From positions 12,855,213 to 12,919,212 of the forward strand of contig NC_065531.1 of NCBI RefSeq assembly GCF_020184175.1: a DNA stretch of 64,000 nucleotides, in the 5' to 3' direction. This document shows positions 13,465 through 26,300 of the stretch, in pieces (positions within the stretch are counted from its first letter, which is position 1; the number at the start of each line of letters is the position of its first letter). A program made the position numbers and the translations under genes. The notes beneath the pieces are model-generated. The model was not told the DNA's origin. It was given only the letters and a program-made list of their open reading frames with translations, and ran no database searches. Source of the DNA: Aphis gossypii (lineage: Eukaryota; Arthropoda; Insecta; Hemiptera; Aphididae).

Positions 13465-13560
13465 TTATTTTGCACAGTCACATCCTTCCTTCTCCTCCCC
13501 ACTATCGACGATGCTGCTATCTGAATCTGACGATTCCCGAACGTTTTGTGGTCTCAACAT
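13465..13560 (-). CDS. candidate small acidic ORF, 31 aa (unproved)
   Basis: The minus strand from ATG (13560-13558) to TAA (13467-13465) encodes 31 residues starting MLRPQNVRESSDSDSS, then IVDSGEEKEGCDCAK. The Ser/Asp/Glu-rich composition resembles acidic linkers of nuclear or transposase proteins. Directly downstream on the same strand, in a different frame, another open stretch (13437-13324) encodes a Lys/Arg/Pro-rich peptide with PREKLRSPIDRKCVPRKH and ends at TAA inside an AATAAA. It could be a frame-broken fragment of a once longer gene, or chance. No family is recognised. Confidence 0.2.
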   Translation of the reverse strand: MLRPQNVRESSDSDSSIVDSGEEKEGCDCAK

Positions 13561-15539
13561 AATAATATATTATAATTGGTATAATACTTTCGGCTGACAT
13601 TGAAATCATTGCACGCGACGTAGGTGTATGTACAGCGTGTGTTTGCCATGTATCTATTCTCTCGACCGTTGTTTACATTTTAATTCCGTCTTAAGGCAAA
13701 TAGACTAGTATCTGGCTACCGGAGATCGAGAATCTGAAAAATGTATAGATTTTCGACGTTTTAATGGGCAATGAAAATGTCTCACAGATTATGTGACCGT
13801 GTCTGCTGGTACAACACATTTTGAAATTCATTAGAACTCTTGAAAAATGTTTTGCGATCATTCGATGGACTATAAAGTGTAGTGTTATTATTGTGTACAC
13901 TATTCAGTTGTGTTTACAAATCGAAAAGAAACGGCAGAATATAATGTGAATTAATATATAATACTAAATACAATAATATATAATACCTGTAATTTCGCCA
14001 GCGGCCTGTGCGTATACCGTTTATTAAACATCATATTATACATTGACTTATGTTCGTGTTTATTTTATAAATTACATATTATATTAAGAATTATTACGTC
14101 AAACTAGTACAAAAAAATATATATATATATAAAAAATTCCCGAGATTCCGTGCTAAATAAAGAAAAATATGATATTTGTTTATTTTGTTATTTAAGAACG
14201 TGGGTAGTTGTTTATAAGCAGTAAAAAGTACTAAAATTATTCAACAGAAAACGTAGTGCATATCGGTTTAACTATAATACCTAACCTAACTTAACCTATA
14301 TACAAACGAAATCTTACCGAATTGAATGTTCGTTTATAATTTAATATCTTTCAATTTTCTTTTTCCTCTTTTAAAATAGATACGATTATTTGTCGTAAAA
14401 CTTTTTAGTTTTTATATAAACTATTTTTGGGTTCAGTAAGTAATACTACAGTACTGTGTTATACCTTTTTTATTGAATTTAAAATATCACTTATTATTTG
14501 CAATCTCCTAGTCTTATGATTTTTTTCTATTTAAGCAATTTTCTTAACTTAAAGAAGTATCTAAAATTCGTTCTAATCGATGCGTTTTCTTAGGACGACA
14601 TAGACAATTCATATTTTCATTATTATTTGAAATATTATCATATATTTTCAAGGTTGATCTAACTATTTAACTTGATACACATTCGTCATGCACACATTAA
14701 TTTACACACGTACCAGTTTTTGATAAGTCGAAGGTCCTGCGTAGACTGGGTGTCTATAATATAATGGATAGTGAACACGTGTAAATATTATATTTTCTTA
14801 TTTCCGTGGTATAGGACCATGATAGAAATTATTTTTTTGTTGTTTCCTTAGGGTGTTATCTACCTAGTAGGCCAACTCTTAAAATAGCGAAAATAATGTT
14901 TACTACGTATTTTTATAGTGAAAGACAAGATAGAGACGTAGGCGTTTTTGTGAAAAATAACTAGCCCAAATAAATAAATATATAAATGTGCGTGTGCGTA
15001 TAATAGTGTTAAATGTGTGCACAAGAACGTGTGTCGGGACAGAAATGGCGTGTTGGAAATTATCGAACTTACGTTGCCAAAAAAAAAAAAAATTAAAAAT
15101 TAAGTTTTGTTGTCCCATATTTTGTTCATTTATATTATTATGATATAATAAAAGTACAACGTAATGCTTTCCACAATGATTAAGATTGACCACCGTGTGT
15201 CGATGTCGATTCCAAAATATTATTTTTACTTGATTGATGTTGGTTTTATATTTTTATTTATTTTCCGATGTTATAGCCACCTTATCGTTTATATATTATG
15301 TGTATTTAATTCCCCGTACTGACCGACGACCCCTGATTCAATCCCTTATAATTTACGATACCGTTCGGTCCGTTATCCTGTGAGAACTTTTCTCCATACC
15401 CGGTACAGTCGGTACACTAATCGATTTGCATATACGATTTCAACACTCTCCGATAATCACGATATGACTTAACATGATAATGATAATGTATGGTAAAAAT
15501 CTTTAGAACTCCTATTATACCTATAGGTACATTGGTTGC

Positions 15540-15920
15540 GGCCTACATAGATCGGTGACCCGCCGACGCACCTTCCTCGCCCAGGCCCGGTTCGAACGCG
15601 TTTATTTTTAGACCGGCACACGTTCGTTTATAACAGTGAAAATAAAATTATACGTAAACTAAAGATAACCGATATAACTTAATATTATGCGCGTGTATAT
15701 ATAATCAATTCACGACGAATGTGTGTGTGTGTTGTGTGCGTGTATATATATATTATTATGTACACCCCGAGAGGAAGAAACCGTCGACGACGACGACTGA
15801 AACTGGTCGGTCTGGTTTATCGTGGCGCCGCTGCTGCCGTCGGTGTCGCTGCCGTTAACGCTGGACTTTCCTAAAATACATCTGCAGGCGGCAAGGACGA
15901 GTCGTCGTCGACCGTAATAT
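15540..15920. promoter_or_regulatory. CpG-rich island, candidate regulatory block or exon
   Basis: Two GC-rich patches (15540-15600 and 15760-15915) are separated by AT-rich sequence. The second has repeated GTCGTCG/CGACGA words. On the minus strand a frame of about 39 codons from a good acceptor (15882-15887) is open and Ser-rich (SSVNGSDTDGSSGATINQTD). Function is unknown. Confidence 0.25.
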
Positions 15921-18050
15921 AATAATATTAAATTTCAATCTATCTATATCATATAATATATGTAAGTACGTATGAAATTAAATTCACCCGTGGCACAGGT
16001 TGCAGCGAAACGCCTCACCAAAACGCTTTCTCAATCCGGGAACCCAATTATTATTATACCCATGTAAAACATTGCGCGGGGTCCTGAAATTAACTCAAAT
16101 CGGTTCAAACATTGTATGAAATCGACCACAGAAATAGAATGATAAAGGTACAAATAAAGCTAAAAAAGCAGAAATAATAATAATATATCTATCTATATTA
16201 TATATATTATATACATTATACATGCGTATGTGTGTGTGGAAATGGAAATCTATCACGCATGTGCTCTGAAACCGTTTATCTTGATTTTTTTTTTTTTATA
16301 ATGAAAGAGTACATGGCGGGTTAGGTTTTAAGCTTATTTCTGTTTTTATAAATTCGTGAAAAATCGAGTTATTAATTTTTTAAATAATCAGCAAGTATGT
16401 ATATAACGATATTTTTATTCAACCGCATTACCAATTATTAGTTATACTAGAAATTAGTATTTTTGCGAATAGTTAATGTAGTATAAACAGTAAAAAACTG
16501 TTTCGTTGTTTTTGGTTCGCACTTTATGAGTTGGTTTTTGGTTTAAAAATGAAAAGGAAATCAACTTGGGTCGTTAAAAACAAAAATTAAATGTAGCTAT
16601 TAAATGGTCAAAAAAAAACAGCTCTGGGCTGGACTGCTATTTGATATGTCAGAAATATCATCTATTCACCAAATCAGAAAACCAAAACTATTATATATCT
16701 TTACGCGTTACGCTACATGTTAGCACTTGGCGACCAAATTTAACTCGGATGCATTTTGTACGGGCAACGAAATGCACGGAGATAGCTGGCAGTTAATATA
16801 AATCGAACGACACTGTGATAAGTTAAAATACACGTGGTACGCCTTCTCTTACAGTGCAGTACCTATGTGTATGTAAGGTAGGTAGGTCGCTATTGCACAG
16901 CACGTACATTGCACTTTGAATTGTTTTGTACGCGTTTTTTAATCGAAAAATCGGCCGATGACCCAAGTGGTGTTGGTTGGTTGCAGGTCTGTTCAATAGG
17001 AATTCTGCGAAAAATATCCTATACGTACAAAAACCACCTCCCGCCATAGATTTTATTACGAATATTTTTGTTGAAACGAATAGTTTCGAAATATTGATAA
17101 ATCACGTATCTGACTAAAATTCGGATATAATGCGTGTTTCTGAATATTCGTATTTACACATGCAAACACACGCAAACACACACACTCACACTTTTTATGG
17201 GTACTCATTACTAGTACATTATAATATAAATTATATATTGGTATTTACGTAACACAAAATTTACATTTTGAACTAATTAAATACTGTTACGATGTACATT
17301 TTTTAAATAATGAATCAAATTCTTGCGGAATACCGTTTTAATAAATATATCATTAATTTGTCTATTAATATGTTATAAATATTTTAATTTCGATTTTTTA
17401 ATGACGGTGATTTGATGTTTTAAGTATTTTATTTTACTTAACTTTTTAAAAGAACATTTAATGAACACCAAATATATTAAAATCAAATCATTTTAAATTT
17501 TTAGTAGAAAATAATATGATATCTAGCCTTGATATTGTTTACTATTGTTTATAACCTATTAATTCAACGTGTAATTTTTATAATTTTTTTTTATCAAAAA
17601 TTTTAATCAATACTTGTTTTCACGCCCAGGCTATAATATTATAGTTACGTTGTATATCCGACGGATGTAATGTATTTACTAATTTTATGTTTGGGGGATG
17701 GTCAAAATCGTTCTATTTAAAACTCCCGGAATTCTAGCTCAGCGAAACCCACGCTTTTTTCCCCGGGATAAAACGCAATATTTTCTCAGTACATAGTGTC
17801 TGTTTGGAGAATGAAATCTTTGATATTAATAATAATAAGTGTGGGTATAAACAATTAAATATGTTTTCATATTACATCAAAAGTATTTATTTTTATTTTT
17901 CATGTTGGTTTTAAATTTTTAACTAATTCTATTTTTTATACTTAGAAAAAAATTAATCAAACTATAGTTTGAATTCAGCTGGTCCAAAGTGTAAATATAG
18001 TTTTGTTTACTTTGTACGAAACCCGGATAATAAAAATCAATATAGGTATT

Positions 18051-18066
18051 GTTATTATTATTATTA

Positions 18067-18098
<32 letters not shown>

Positions 18099-18113
18099 TT
18101 TGTTATTATTTTA
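18051..18113. repeat. (TTA)n microsatellite, slightly interrupted
   Basis: About 20 TTA/ATT units with G interruptions. It produces long Tyr- or Ile-rich reading frames on the two strands, which are artefacts of the repeat. Confidence 0.9.
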
Positions 18114-21100
18114 TTGTTGACTGTTGTACTGGTTCGGGAACTCGAATGACTATGAGGATTTTTACTCTTGATCTTCGAATCTATGCACAACTATGAATTA
18201 ATAATATGATCTGAGCTTAATCTCTTATAAATTCGGTCCCGTTGTACGGGCGATGTCATCGCCAATCGTTTATTACGTAGTGTCACTGGTCCATGTGCGT
18301 ATGTAGGAGAGTAAAAGAAAATAAACGTGAAATGCGTTCCAAGTCGCAAAATAAACATTTTTAAAGGTCAAAGACCTCGATTGCGTGTCTTGTATGATAC
18401 GTTTTATTTTTTTGTTCTGCAGAATTACCTTGCCGCTGGCTAATACCACTGGCCTGCCTATACAACAGGTATGCGTGGTGCTCAAAAATAATTATAATAA
18501 CCCGCTAGTAACTACGATGAAGACGACTTTTAACTTCTTGTACTTAAAATTCTTTATATTATCCTTCTATTACTTCTATATACGATAACTGGAAGTTTGA
18601 AAAAAATAACTATCAGAAAGAAATGACAATTTAGAAAATATATTCTGAAGGGAAAATGAAAATGATACATGTGCATTATAATAACCAGATTTATTATAGA
18701 TTCTAAATTGATATCCTTTTCTGATAATAAACTCATCTAATTTCGATTCGACTTAACCAACCGGTTTCCAGATCCGTGTGTCCGATAGAGCAGACGCGTA
18801 TAAATGATGGCCTACGTACAGGCGTACGTCGTACATATAAGTGCCCGCAGTGAGAGCGTAGAAAGGAGAATGGGCTCAGTTTAAAAATGAGTTCCTTTTT
18901 TTGCTGTACGTAAATTTTACACTAATAGACATGGCCGTGTTGTTGAATCGAGTACACAAATAGTGAGCTTTCTCGTTGGTAATATTATTTTTATAAAAGC
19001 TGATGATAAATTCTCTCATTTTTCCATTATCTTTTCTACCTAGAAATATGGATTTATGTATCATTTCGTCTGCATATAAATAAATAATGTTTTATTTTAT
19101 CTTATAATGGTATTAAATATAAATCTATTCGTGGCTTCACTTAGAGTCTGAAAAATGTGATCTATCGCCTTATCATTATAACGCGTTGAGTCAATCACTA
19201 TTATACCTAATATCATTTTAATTGTATGCATATAATTTTTTAAGTCTATTTTTATACTAATTTACATTTAAAATATTTAAATAAATAACCTGATTTAATA
19301 TTACGAGTTGTAAGAAAATTAGTTTTTAAACTGTTATGAATAAATATACATTTTCGGGTGTAATAAAAATTAAAATATTTTGAGAACGATGGAGGTTTTT
19401 GATAGGTGTTCCGAGTAAAATATTATGTACTTAATTTTATTGACGTTAGCATTTTTTTTCTAATGGTACCTACTATTTATGTTCATAGAACCGTCGAATT
19501 GTATCCTTGATCGTATACATTAACGTGCATGTATGTGCGTGTTCATTTATTTTAGTTGTTTAATTTTGTAATTGTTTTAGTATTATTACTTTTGGAAAAT
19601 TTTAAAACCTTTTTTATTTAATCGATTATTCTATAACAAGATTTTTGTTAACTCAATGTCTCAATGTTTAAAATAGGTATAAGGTATAAGTTATTTATAT
19701 TTCGGTTTTATTTTGTAATATACACATACTTTTAAGGTAAACTCAACTAAACTCTAACAAAAACAAAGTGTATTTCACTAAGCATGATTCCAAACTAAAA
19801 ACCAAACCTAACTTTATGGATGTTCCATTTTTTTTTTTTTTTTGATCATTTTTAATTTTCCCAGTTATATCGGATAAATTGTAATACGCCTGGGTCATGT
19901 GAGATCTCTACCCTTCGTGGCGTTGGCACCATTTTTCAGGCATTGTTTCTATTATTTTGGGAGTTTTTACGTTCATTATACATGCATTATGCATATATAC
20001 GCTTGTGCACATCCGCTATTGAGACCGTGAGAAATTCGTTAGCTGGGAATTCTACACAAAAAGGGTTGCGGGGGCGCGGAATATTGTTTGCCAATGTCCC
20101 TTTTTGTCCCGAAATTCTCTCATGATTTTTGAAACAGCTGGCCCACCAATACCGGACAATGGTCCTTCAGATTAACGCACAGGGTGGTGGCAGATGCAGG
20201 GTGAGTGGATAGAGTTGCAAATGTATCGCGAGAATATGATGTATTCCATTTAACTGGAACATATTATACCAAAAAAGGGTCTATTGATCAAATTTTATGC
20301 ATGTGTGAAATATTTATAGCGATAGTCTTTTTGTCCTTATTCCCTCTTACTATTTAGATTATATTCGCGATACCCAAAGATTCAAAGGATACGTCATACG
20401 TAGGTAGTGAAAAAGATTTTTTTTAAAAGGATTTCGGCAGTCTTATCGTCGATCAAATATTATAATACTCATTGATATTCTTACCGACGAAAATGGTTTG
20501 GTTTTTAATTCCTAACATCTTTGCACATCTGTCCCGTTCTAATATTACCTTTATGTATTGCTTTAAGTAGTTAGTAAGAGGATTAGCCAAACAATAACTT
20601 AATAAATATTTTTTTTCTTCAAAATCATTAAAAAAATGTATTTTAACGCATGTCTAAGTATTGTAACCAGATTCTTTTAGCCACCTGATACTCTTACATC
20701 CAATTAACTCACTAGGTTTGTGTTCGTTTAACGCGTACTATATTTATAAAACATACCTATATTTAAGTTTCACTGTAATTAATTGAACGTGTAACATTTT
20801 TAGGAAACTAAAATTATTTTTCTAATTTGGCGCATTGTTAAGTTTATATAGCACCTACTGGCGATTTTAAGAAATTCCATACACACAAATTTACAATTAA
20901 CACAGTAACACAATACATTATCGGGATATCTTCCGCTATATTAGAGATACCAGTTAAGTTTAGAATCTAATAATAAAATGAATTTAAATAAAACCCGTAA
21001 AAAAAATTAAAATGTTAACTGATTACATATAAATCGTATATAATACTACGTACTTTGTGTGCATTTATGTATTTATATTATTTTATGTTATAATATATTA

Positions 21101-21478
21101 AAGTAATATTCGATTCCATCGTAATAGGCATAGTTATCGGTATATTATGTACAAATCCAACCGACTTAAAATTAATAATAAATGTTATATAAAACACTAT
21201 ACTCGAGGTCGTTTAATGGCCGGCATTTTGTGTTGCGTCTTAATTACCCAATGGATGACCCCCCTAGGCGCGCTCGTTTGTACCTATATATACCTACCTG
21301 TAATAGAATATTACGGTGAGCCTTAGAGTACTACACTTAACGTCACATCATTATATTTTGACCGTACACCTACGGGACTTGCGACTATACGAACGGATTT
21401 CGAAAACGTCTAATGACACGCCGCTGAGGGGAGTAGCCACGGGCGGCAGCCATTTCGCGGTCGTCGTTCACGTCGATC

Positions 21479-21494
21479 GCGCGCGCGCGCGCGC
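21479..21494. repeat. (CG)n dinucleotide repeat
   Basis: About eight uninterrupted CG units, rare in a 25-30% GC genome and a potential Z-DNA former; 22 bp upstream of a TATA box. Confidence 0.85.
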
Positions 21495-21568
21495 ATCGAT
21501 CACGTTACGCGCGTCTATATATAGGTGGCAAGATTTTCAGAACATATTTTAGCGCCACAGCGGTCGTA

Positions 21569-21677
21569 ATGACGAAACGTTTCTTGCCGCCGCCGACCCG
21601 CAAACCGATCGAGGTCTTTGAAGGACAACCGGTTTGTCTCGGTAGTAGTAGTAGTAGTAGTAGTAATAGTAGTGGTT

Positions 21678-21733
<56 letters not shown>

Positions 21734-21739
21734 CTATAG
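21569..21739 (+). CDS. candidate short ORF, 56 aa, with Ser and Val homopolymers (unproved)
   Basis: From ATG 21569 the frame reads MTKRFLPPPTRKPIEVFEGQ and PVCLG, then runs into the TAG-repeat as seven Ser, a short linker, about nineteen Val and a stop (21737-21739). The first 24 codons look like ordinary coding sequence; the homopolymers are translated microsatellite. A splice donor-like CTCG|GTAGTA right after codon 24 would avoid the repeat, making this a first coding exon (21569-21641). No family is recognised. Confidence 0.22.
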
Positions 21740-21801
21740 TAATAGTAGTTGTTGTAGTAGTAGTAGTAGTAATAATAGTAATAGTAATAGAAATAATAAT
21801 A
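21641..21801. repeat. (TAG)n trinucleotide array, imperfect
   Basis: About 160 bp of TAG/GTA units with AAT and GTT interruptions, the longest microsatellite in the window. It explains the Tyr/Thr/Leu-run reading frames on the minus strand. Confidence 0.92.
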
Positions 21802-22187
21802 TAAACAATAATAGTAGTGGATGACGTCGCGGAGTTTGGCGTACACAATAATATTATATTTTTATTATAAGACAAGTTTGTAACCTACGACGTATCTTAT
21901 ACCGAAATCGTGGTCGGAGTGGGGAGGTACGACAACGTGTGATGAAAATCGACGCTTTCCGCTTGGTCGGCGGTACCCACAATATAACATGTACTTGCGG
22001 TTCGACTTCACGAGGAAGGGAATGCAGATGTGTGACGTAGCAAAATCGTTTCGTAGTAACCATTTATTTATATCGTGCGATCGGTATAATAATATTATTG
22101 TGCGGATATAAAAAAAAAAAAAAACCACGCGGTCTGTAATTTAGCATGTTTCCAATTTTATTCACTCGCCGAGCGTTTATTATGAAT

Positions 22188-22204
22188 AATAATAATAATA
22201 ATAA
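22188..22204. repeat. (AAT)n microsatellite, short
   Basis: About six AAT units in AT-rich intron. Confidence 0.8.
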
Positions 22205-22689
22205 ACACAATTACGTTGAACTCGTTTACACAATTTATTTCGTTTCATAATAATAACGAAATTATTAAGAATCGAATATTGTTGTCGTTTGTGATGTATA
22301 CGTCGTATTATTCATTCCTTTTTGTTTTTCCCTTTAATTAGCTTCGCGAGTAAAGCACAGTGAATGTAATAAGTTTCGTCGACTTTCATGTTATATTTTC
22401 ATCTCCGAATAAGACAGTTTTCGTTATACCTCGGTCGTTGTAGAGCAGTATATAATATAGTTAAAAATGCAGAATGCGGCATACGTAAAACACATCATAC
22501 GCGAGAATTATTATCTTTTGCTCGATTCGTTTAGGAAAACAGAAAATAAAACGAAAACTTCGGGAAACCTTTACAACAAGTCTCGTCAACGGCGGTTTCA
22601 TTATAGTTAATTCGCTTACGCAAAGAGTGTACAGCTCAGTATAGATAAATAGAATATTGCTAAGATTTGCCAACTTATCAGAAGTTACG

Positions 22690-23340
22690 TCACCGCATTA
22701 CCACGGTTCTGTTGGTGGCCGCTTCAAGGTCTCGGGCGCGCAAGTTTTTCGCGTACTTACACACACACGCGCGCGCACACGCTTAAAATGCCGACATTTT
22801 GTATGAATTCCCGTGTTTACGATGAATGTATAATGTGATGAACGCTCGAAAATAAAATAAAACATAACCTAGTACAACGTTGTACAATGCGTCATCGACG
22901 TATCTGCGACGTACGAAAATGATTTCATTTTCTCGCATCCATTATAATATTATAGTTTTTATTAACGAGCGCCGCCGCCACTCACACGCGCGCACACATG
23001 CCGGTTTGCCAATGTTACGCGTTCCGCACACGTGCGCGCCAATAGTCGTTTCATAAAATCCGCGTATTCCGCGTGTCACACCGGACCGCCGACGGGTGCG
23101 CGTTTTCGAGAGCGAAAAGATCATGTCGAAATCGATCAGAGGTTGTGCGCTGCGTGGACCGAAAATATAATAACGATGTTCGCAAACCTCTCTCGGTGTC
23201 GTCATTATAATATTTCGTTCGATTTACTCGGCGGCAAACCAACGAGGATCTCGCAATTTTTTTTTTTTCACAGAAACTTTTATCCCGTACGCGATTGCGA
23301 AAAGCCAAATGTATATTTTTGACTTGGCGTAGTAAATGAC
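22690..23340. promoter_or_regulatory. CpG-rich island near the 3' end of foxo intron 1
   Basis: The block has repeated ACACGCGCGCGCAC words (22758-22782 and 22982-23000) and CpG-dense sequence to about 23340. Frames of 85-96 codons are open on both strands but do not resemble any protein known to me and overlap each other, so I treat them as a composition effect. A cis-regulatory block is plausible 3.5 kb upstream of exon 2. Confidence 0.3.
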
Positions 23341-26300
23341 GTGTACGCGGCCCCCAAAACTCGGCACTACCGGCGTCTATACTGCACGTTAGATTTAGAC
23401 TCGCGACTCACTCCTGCAGCAGGTCCACCTACGTTTTTTCGACTTAATACAGCTATACGCATAGATATTTTTATGGTCGAACGAAAAATCGGATCTGTTT
23501 TTACGCTATTAACGCGTATTGATATAAATTAATAAGAAATTTATCACAGTTAATTAGTATAATATATCACAGTAATCATTATACGATGTACATTGAACAG
23601 TGATGTTCTTATATTTTTTTTATTCTAACTAATGTTCATACGTAAAATATACTTTATACAATAAATGTAATACTTAATGATTGTCGAAGTTATATATATG
23701 AAGTTTATGTATAATAATGAAATTATTACCCGTAGAAAAATATTACGTGTATATGCGGTGTGGCTTTTGCCATATCATCTTTGGTGTTTTATGTTTATTT
23801 CTGATATATATCATTCACAATATATAATCATAATTTGTTTATCGACTGATTTGGGCTGTATAATGTTGTCTTCATCTTACACACGGACGACGTAATAAAT
23901 TTTCGTTAACCAGTTGTTTCAATAGTGTGCTTTTAGTTTTGATGTTAGAGCGAATTGACCTATTATCATATTTATTGATATAAGAATATTATCGGTGTTT
24001 TCTCATTGCTTTTTTTACGATAATTTAATTTTTAATTGAGTTATGAGTATAAAAAGTATTAAATATTTGAAAATGCTTATGAAGACAACACATGCGGGTG
24101 CGACGTCCTCTTAATATAAATATTAAATATTTATTGATTATAGTGAACACATTTATTTGACATCAGTCGAAGAACGTGAAGTTGCTTAAATGTATTATAC
24201 CTCGCATTATATATTTAGATTAAATTATGATTATTTAAATAGTAATTTCGGAATAAGTCCATACGCGATTTCCACTTACTGTAATCATATTTTATTTCAA
24301 TGATAATACGACGACAATTACTAGTATATGGTTATAACTTTTGAGAACCACATAATTAAAGAAAAAATACAAACACAAATATGTATTTACCTCGTTAACA
24401 TAATTATTTTTTATGATAAATACATTAATAATTATTATAATATATTGTAAAATTATTTATAATTTAATATATATGTTATAAGTATATAAATTTGTGCACT
24501 GAGATTATTAAACTTTATAAGTAACTAAAAATACTATTGTGTTATGCAACAACATCATCTCGTTTATTATTTTATATTTTATTGTTATTATCAAACAATG
24601 TTATAAATAACACTTTAAAAAAAGATTTGTCGTTCAACGTCTTATAAACTAGTTTCTTGTATTCTGTATTCAGCTTATTTTTTATTTATGATTTGAATGT
24701 TATATTTTTCTTTGTAACTTCTAGCATTTTATCAATGAATATTAATTAATTAACAATGAAAACAAAGTTTTTTTTAAATACCTATTAATAATAAAATAAA
24801 AGCAAACAAGACTTGCATGTGCTTAAAGTAGAAATATAAAATATATTAAATCCTTTTTAAAATAAGAAAGACGATAATTAATAATATAATCACATTTTTA
24901 AGCCTAGTATAAAATATAAATAATAATAATTTTATAGTTAAAAATAGGTCTATTTTATGGGTTTATTATAATTTTAATTAGGTAGTAGTATATAGCTGAT
25001 GTAGTTATGGGTCTTACACACCTTATGCAATAATATTTTATTATGTCTATATATTTTTGGTATACTTGGTATAGATTTTTTTTAATGAAAAATATTTAAA
25101 AATATAGTTTTAAAAATATTTCATTAATAATTAATCACGTGTTGTTATCATTGCTTTTGATAATTTATTTTAATGTTCGGGAACAATCGATTACTTTTAT
25201 TAATAAAACTATTCATTAAGTTTGAACAAGGTAATCGGAATGAAGTATTTTAGTATACACACTTTTTATTCTATAATTTATAATTTGATCTCATGATTTT
25301 TGATTTATTTCCATTATGTTTAATTAACTTAGACCGACAACTAACTTGTTAATTTTTTAGGGATATTCTAAAATCCAATAACAATCATTTCGATCGATCA
25401 CGGTCTTAAAGAACTACGTAAATAAATAAATAATAATATTTAATGTAGGCTAAGAAGAGTCTGCTTATAAAGTTGATCTTTCACTTAACCCTTGTTATAG
25501 AACTACTGTCATTGGCCGGGACTATTGCACTTACTACGCATTACACTTGTGTTTCGGTATTCCCGTTGTATACTTCCATCCTTGTCTGTCGTGCATTTAA
25601 TAAAGCTTAATCAAATTGAAAAAAAAATATTGAAGGTCGTTTAAACGCCGTAGCACAATAATTTAATTTATTACAAAATGAATATATTCTGTAGAGAGAA
25701 TTTTTTTTAACTTATCTTGTAAGATCGAATGAGGCGACGAAATCAAATAAATATTTCGATTATAAATAAGAATTATGATGTCGAATTCGTACTATCCACA
25801 CCACACACGGACTAATTGGTCTGTGGTGTTCTACCGCGTGTCGTGTGTATATGTAACTTGATATAATACTTATATTATATTTCCGGATTTCAGCCTTGAG
25901 TATATTAAAGGGCATGGCGATCCGCTATTTCTATAAGACGACTGCTGTGTTATAAGACATGCTTATAATATTGTCAACCGTGTGCCAATGCTACGAATTT
26001 CGTTGGGAATAGACGTGAGGACACCGAAAATTAACACGGTTTTAAATCATACCGATTACCATATTGTATTTCGTTAGGACTTAAATTTTACACCGGCGGC
26101 GGCCACGCATGATTTATTAATATGATACTTATAATACACTTAATTTATATTCACTTTAAGAACTGATAATTTGTATTCCGAAATTCAATCGGTCGTAGGT
26201 GGGAGTATTCGTCAAGGTTTGTCTTTTTGTATAGTGTTTTAACGACGACGATCAGTGTTAACACTTATACAATACATGAATATACCTGTAGGTATATAGT

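Larger units (their letters stand above)
21190..22060 (+). promoter_or_regulatory. CpG-rich island with TATA box and short ORF
   Basis: The block is GC-rich with a (CG)n run at 21479-21494 and a TATATATA box at 21516-21523, which would place a start site near 21546-21555. About 46 bp downstream of the TATA an ATG (21569) opens a 56-codon ORF. This is the best core-promoter layout in the window outside foxo and may be an alternative foxo or nested-gene start. Evidence is positional and compositional only. Confidence 0.35.

Noticed and set aside
15580..15602. GGTTCGAA motif as a tRNA T-arm
   Set aside because: No acceptor, D or anticodon stems could be folded around it.
10311..18010. Exact FoxO/DAF-16 binding elements TTGTTTAC at 10311, 13669, 17535 and 18003 suggesting autoregulation
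   Set aside because: In sequence this AT-rich a couple of exact 8-mers are expected by chance in 26.7 kb on two strands; four is not a clear excess.
17969..18196. Tyr-rich (+) and Ile-rich (-) frames
   Set aside because: Artefacts of the (TTA)n repeat.
20009..20180. Minus-strand frame reading GPLSGIGGPAVSKIMREFRD as an exon
   Set aside because: It overlaps the plus-strand exon candidate, begins right after a stop with no acceptor, and no family is recognised.
21505..21875. Minus-strand frames of 108-113 codons rich in Tyr, Thr and Leu
   Set aside because: They are translations of the (TAG)n microsatellite.
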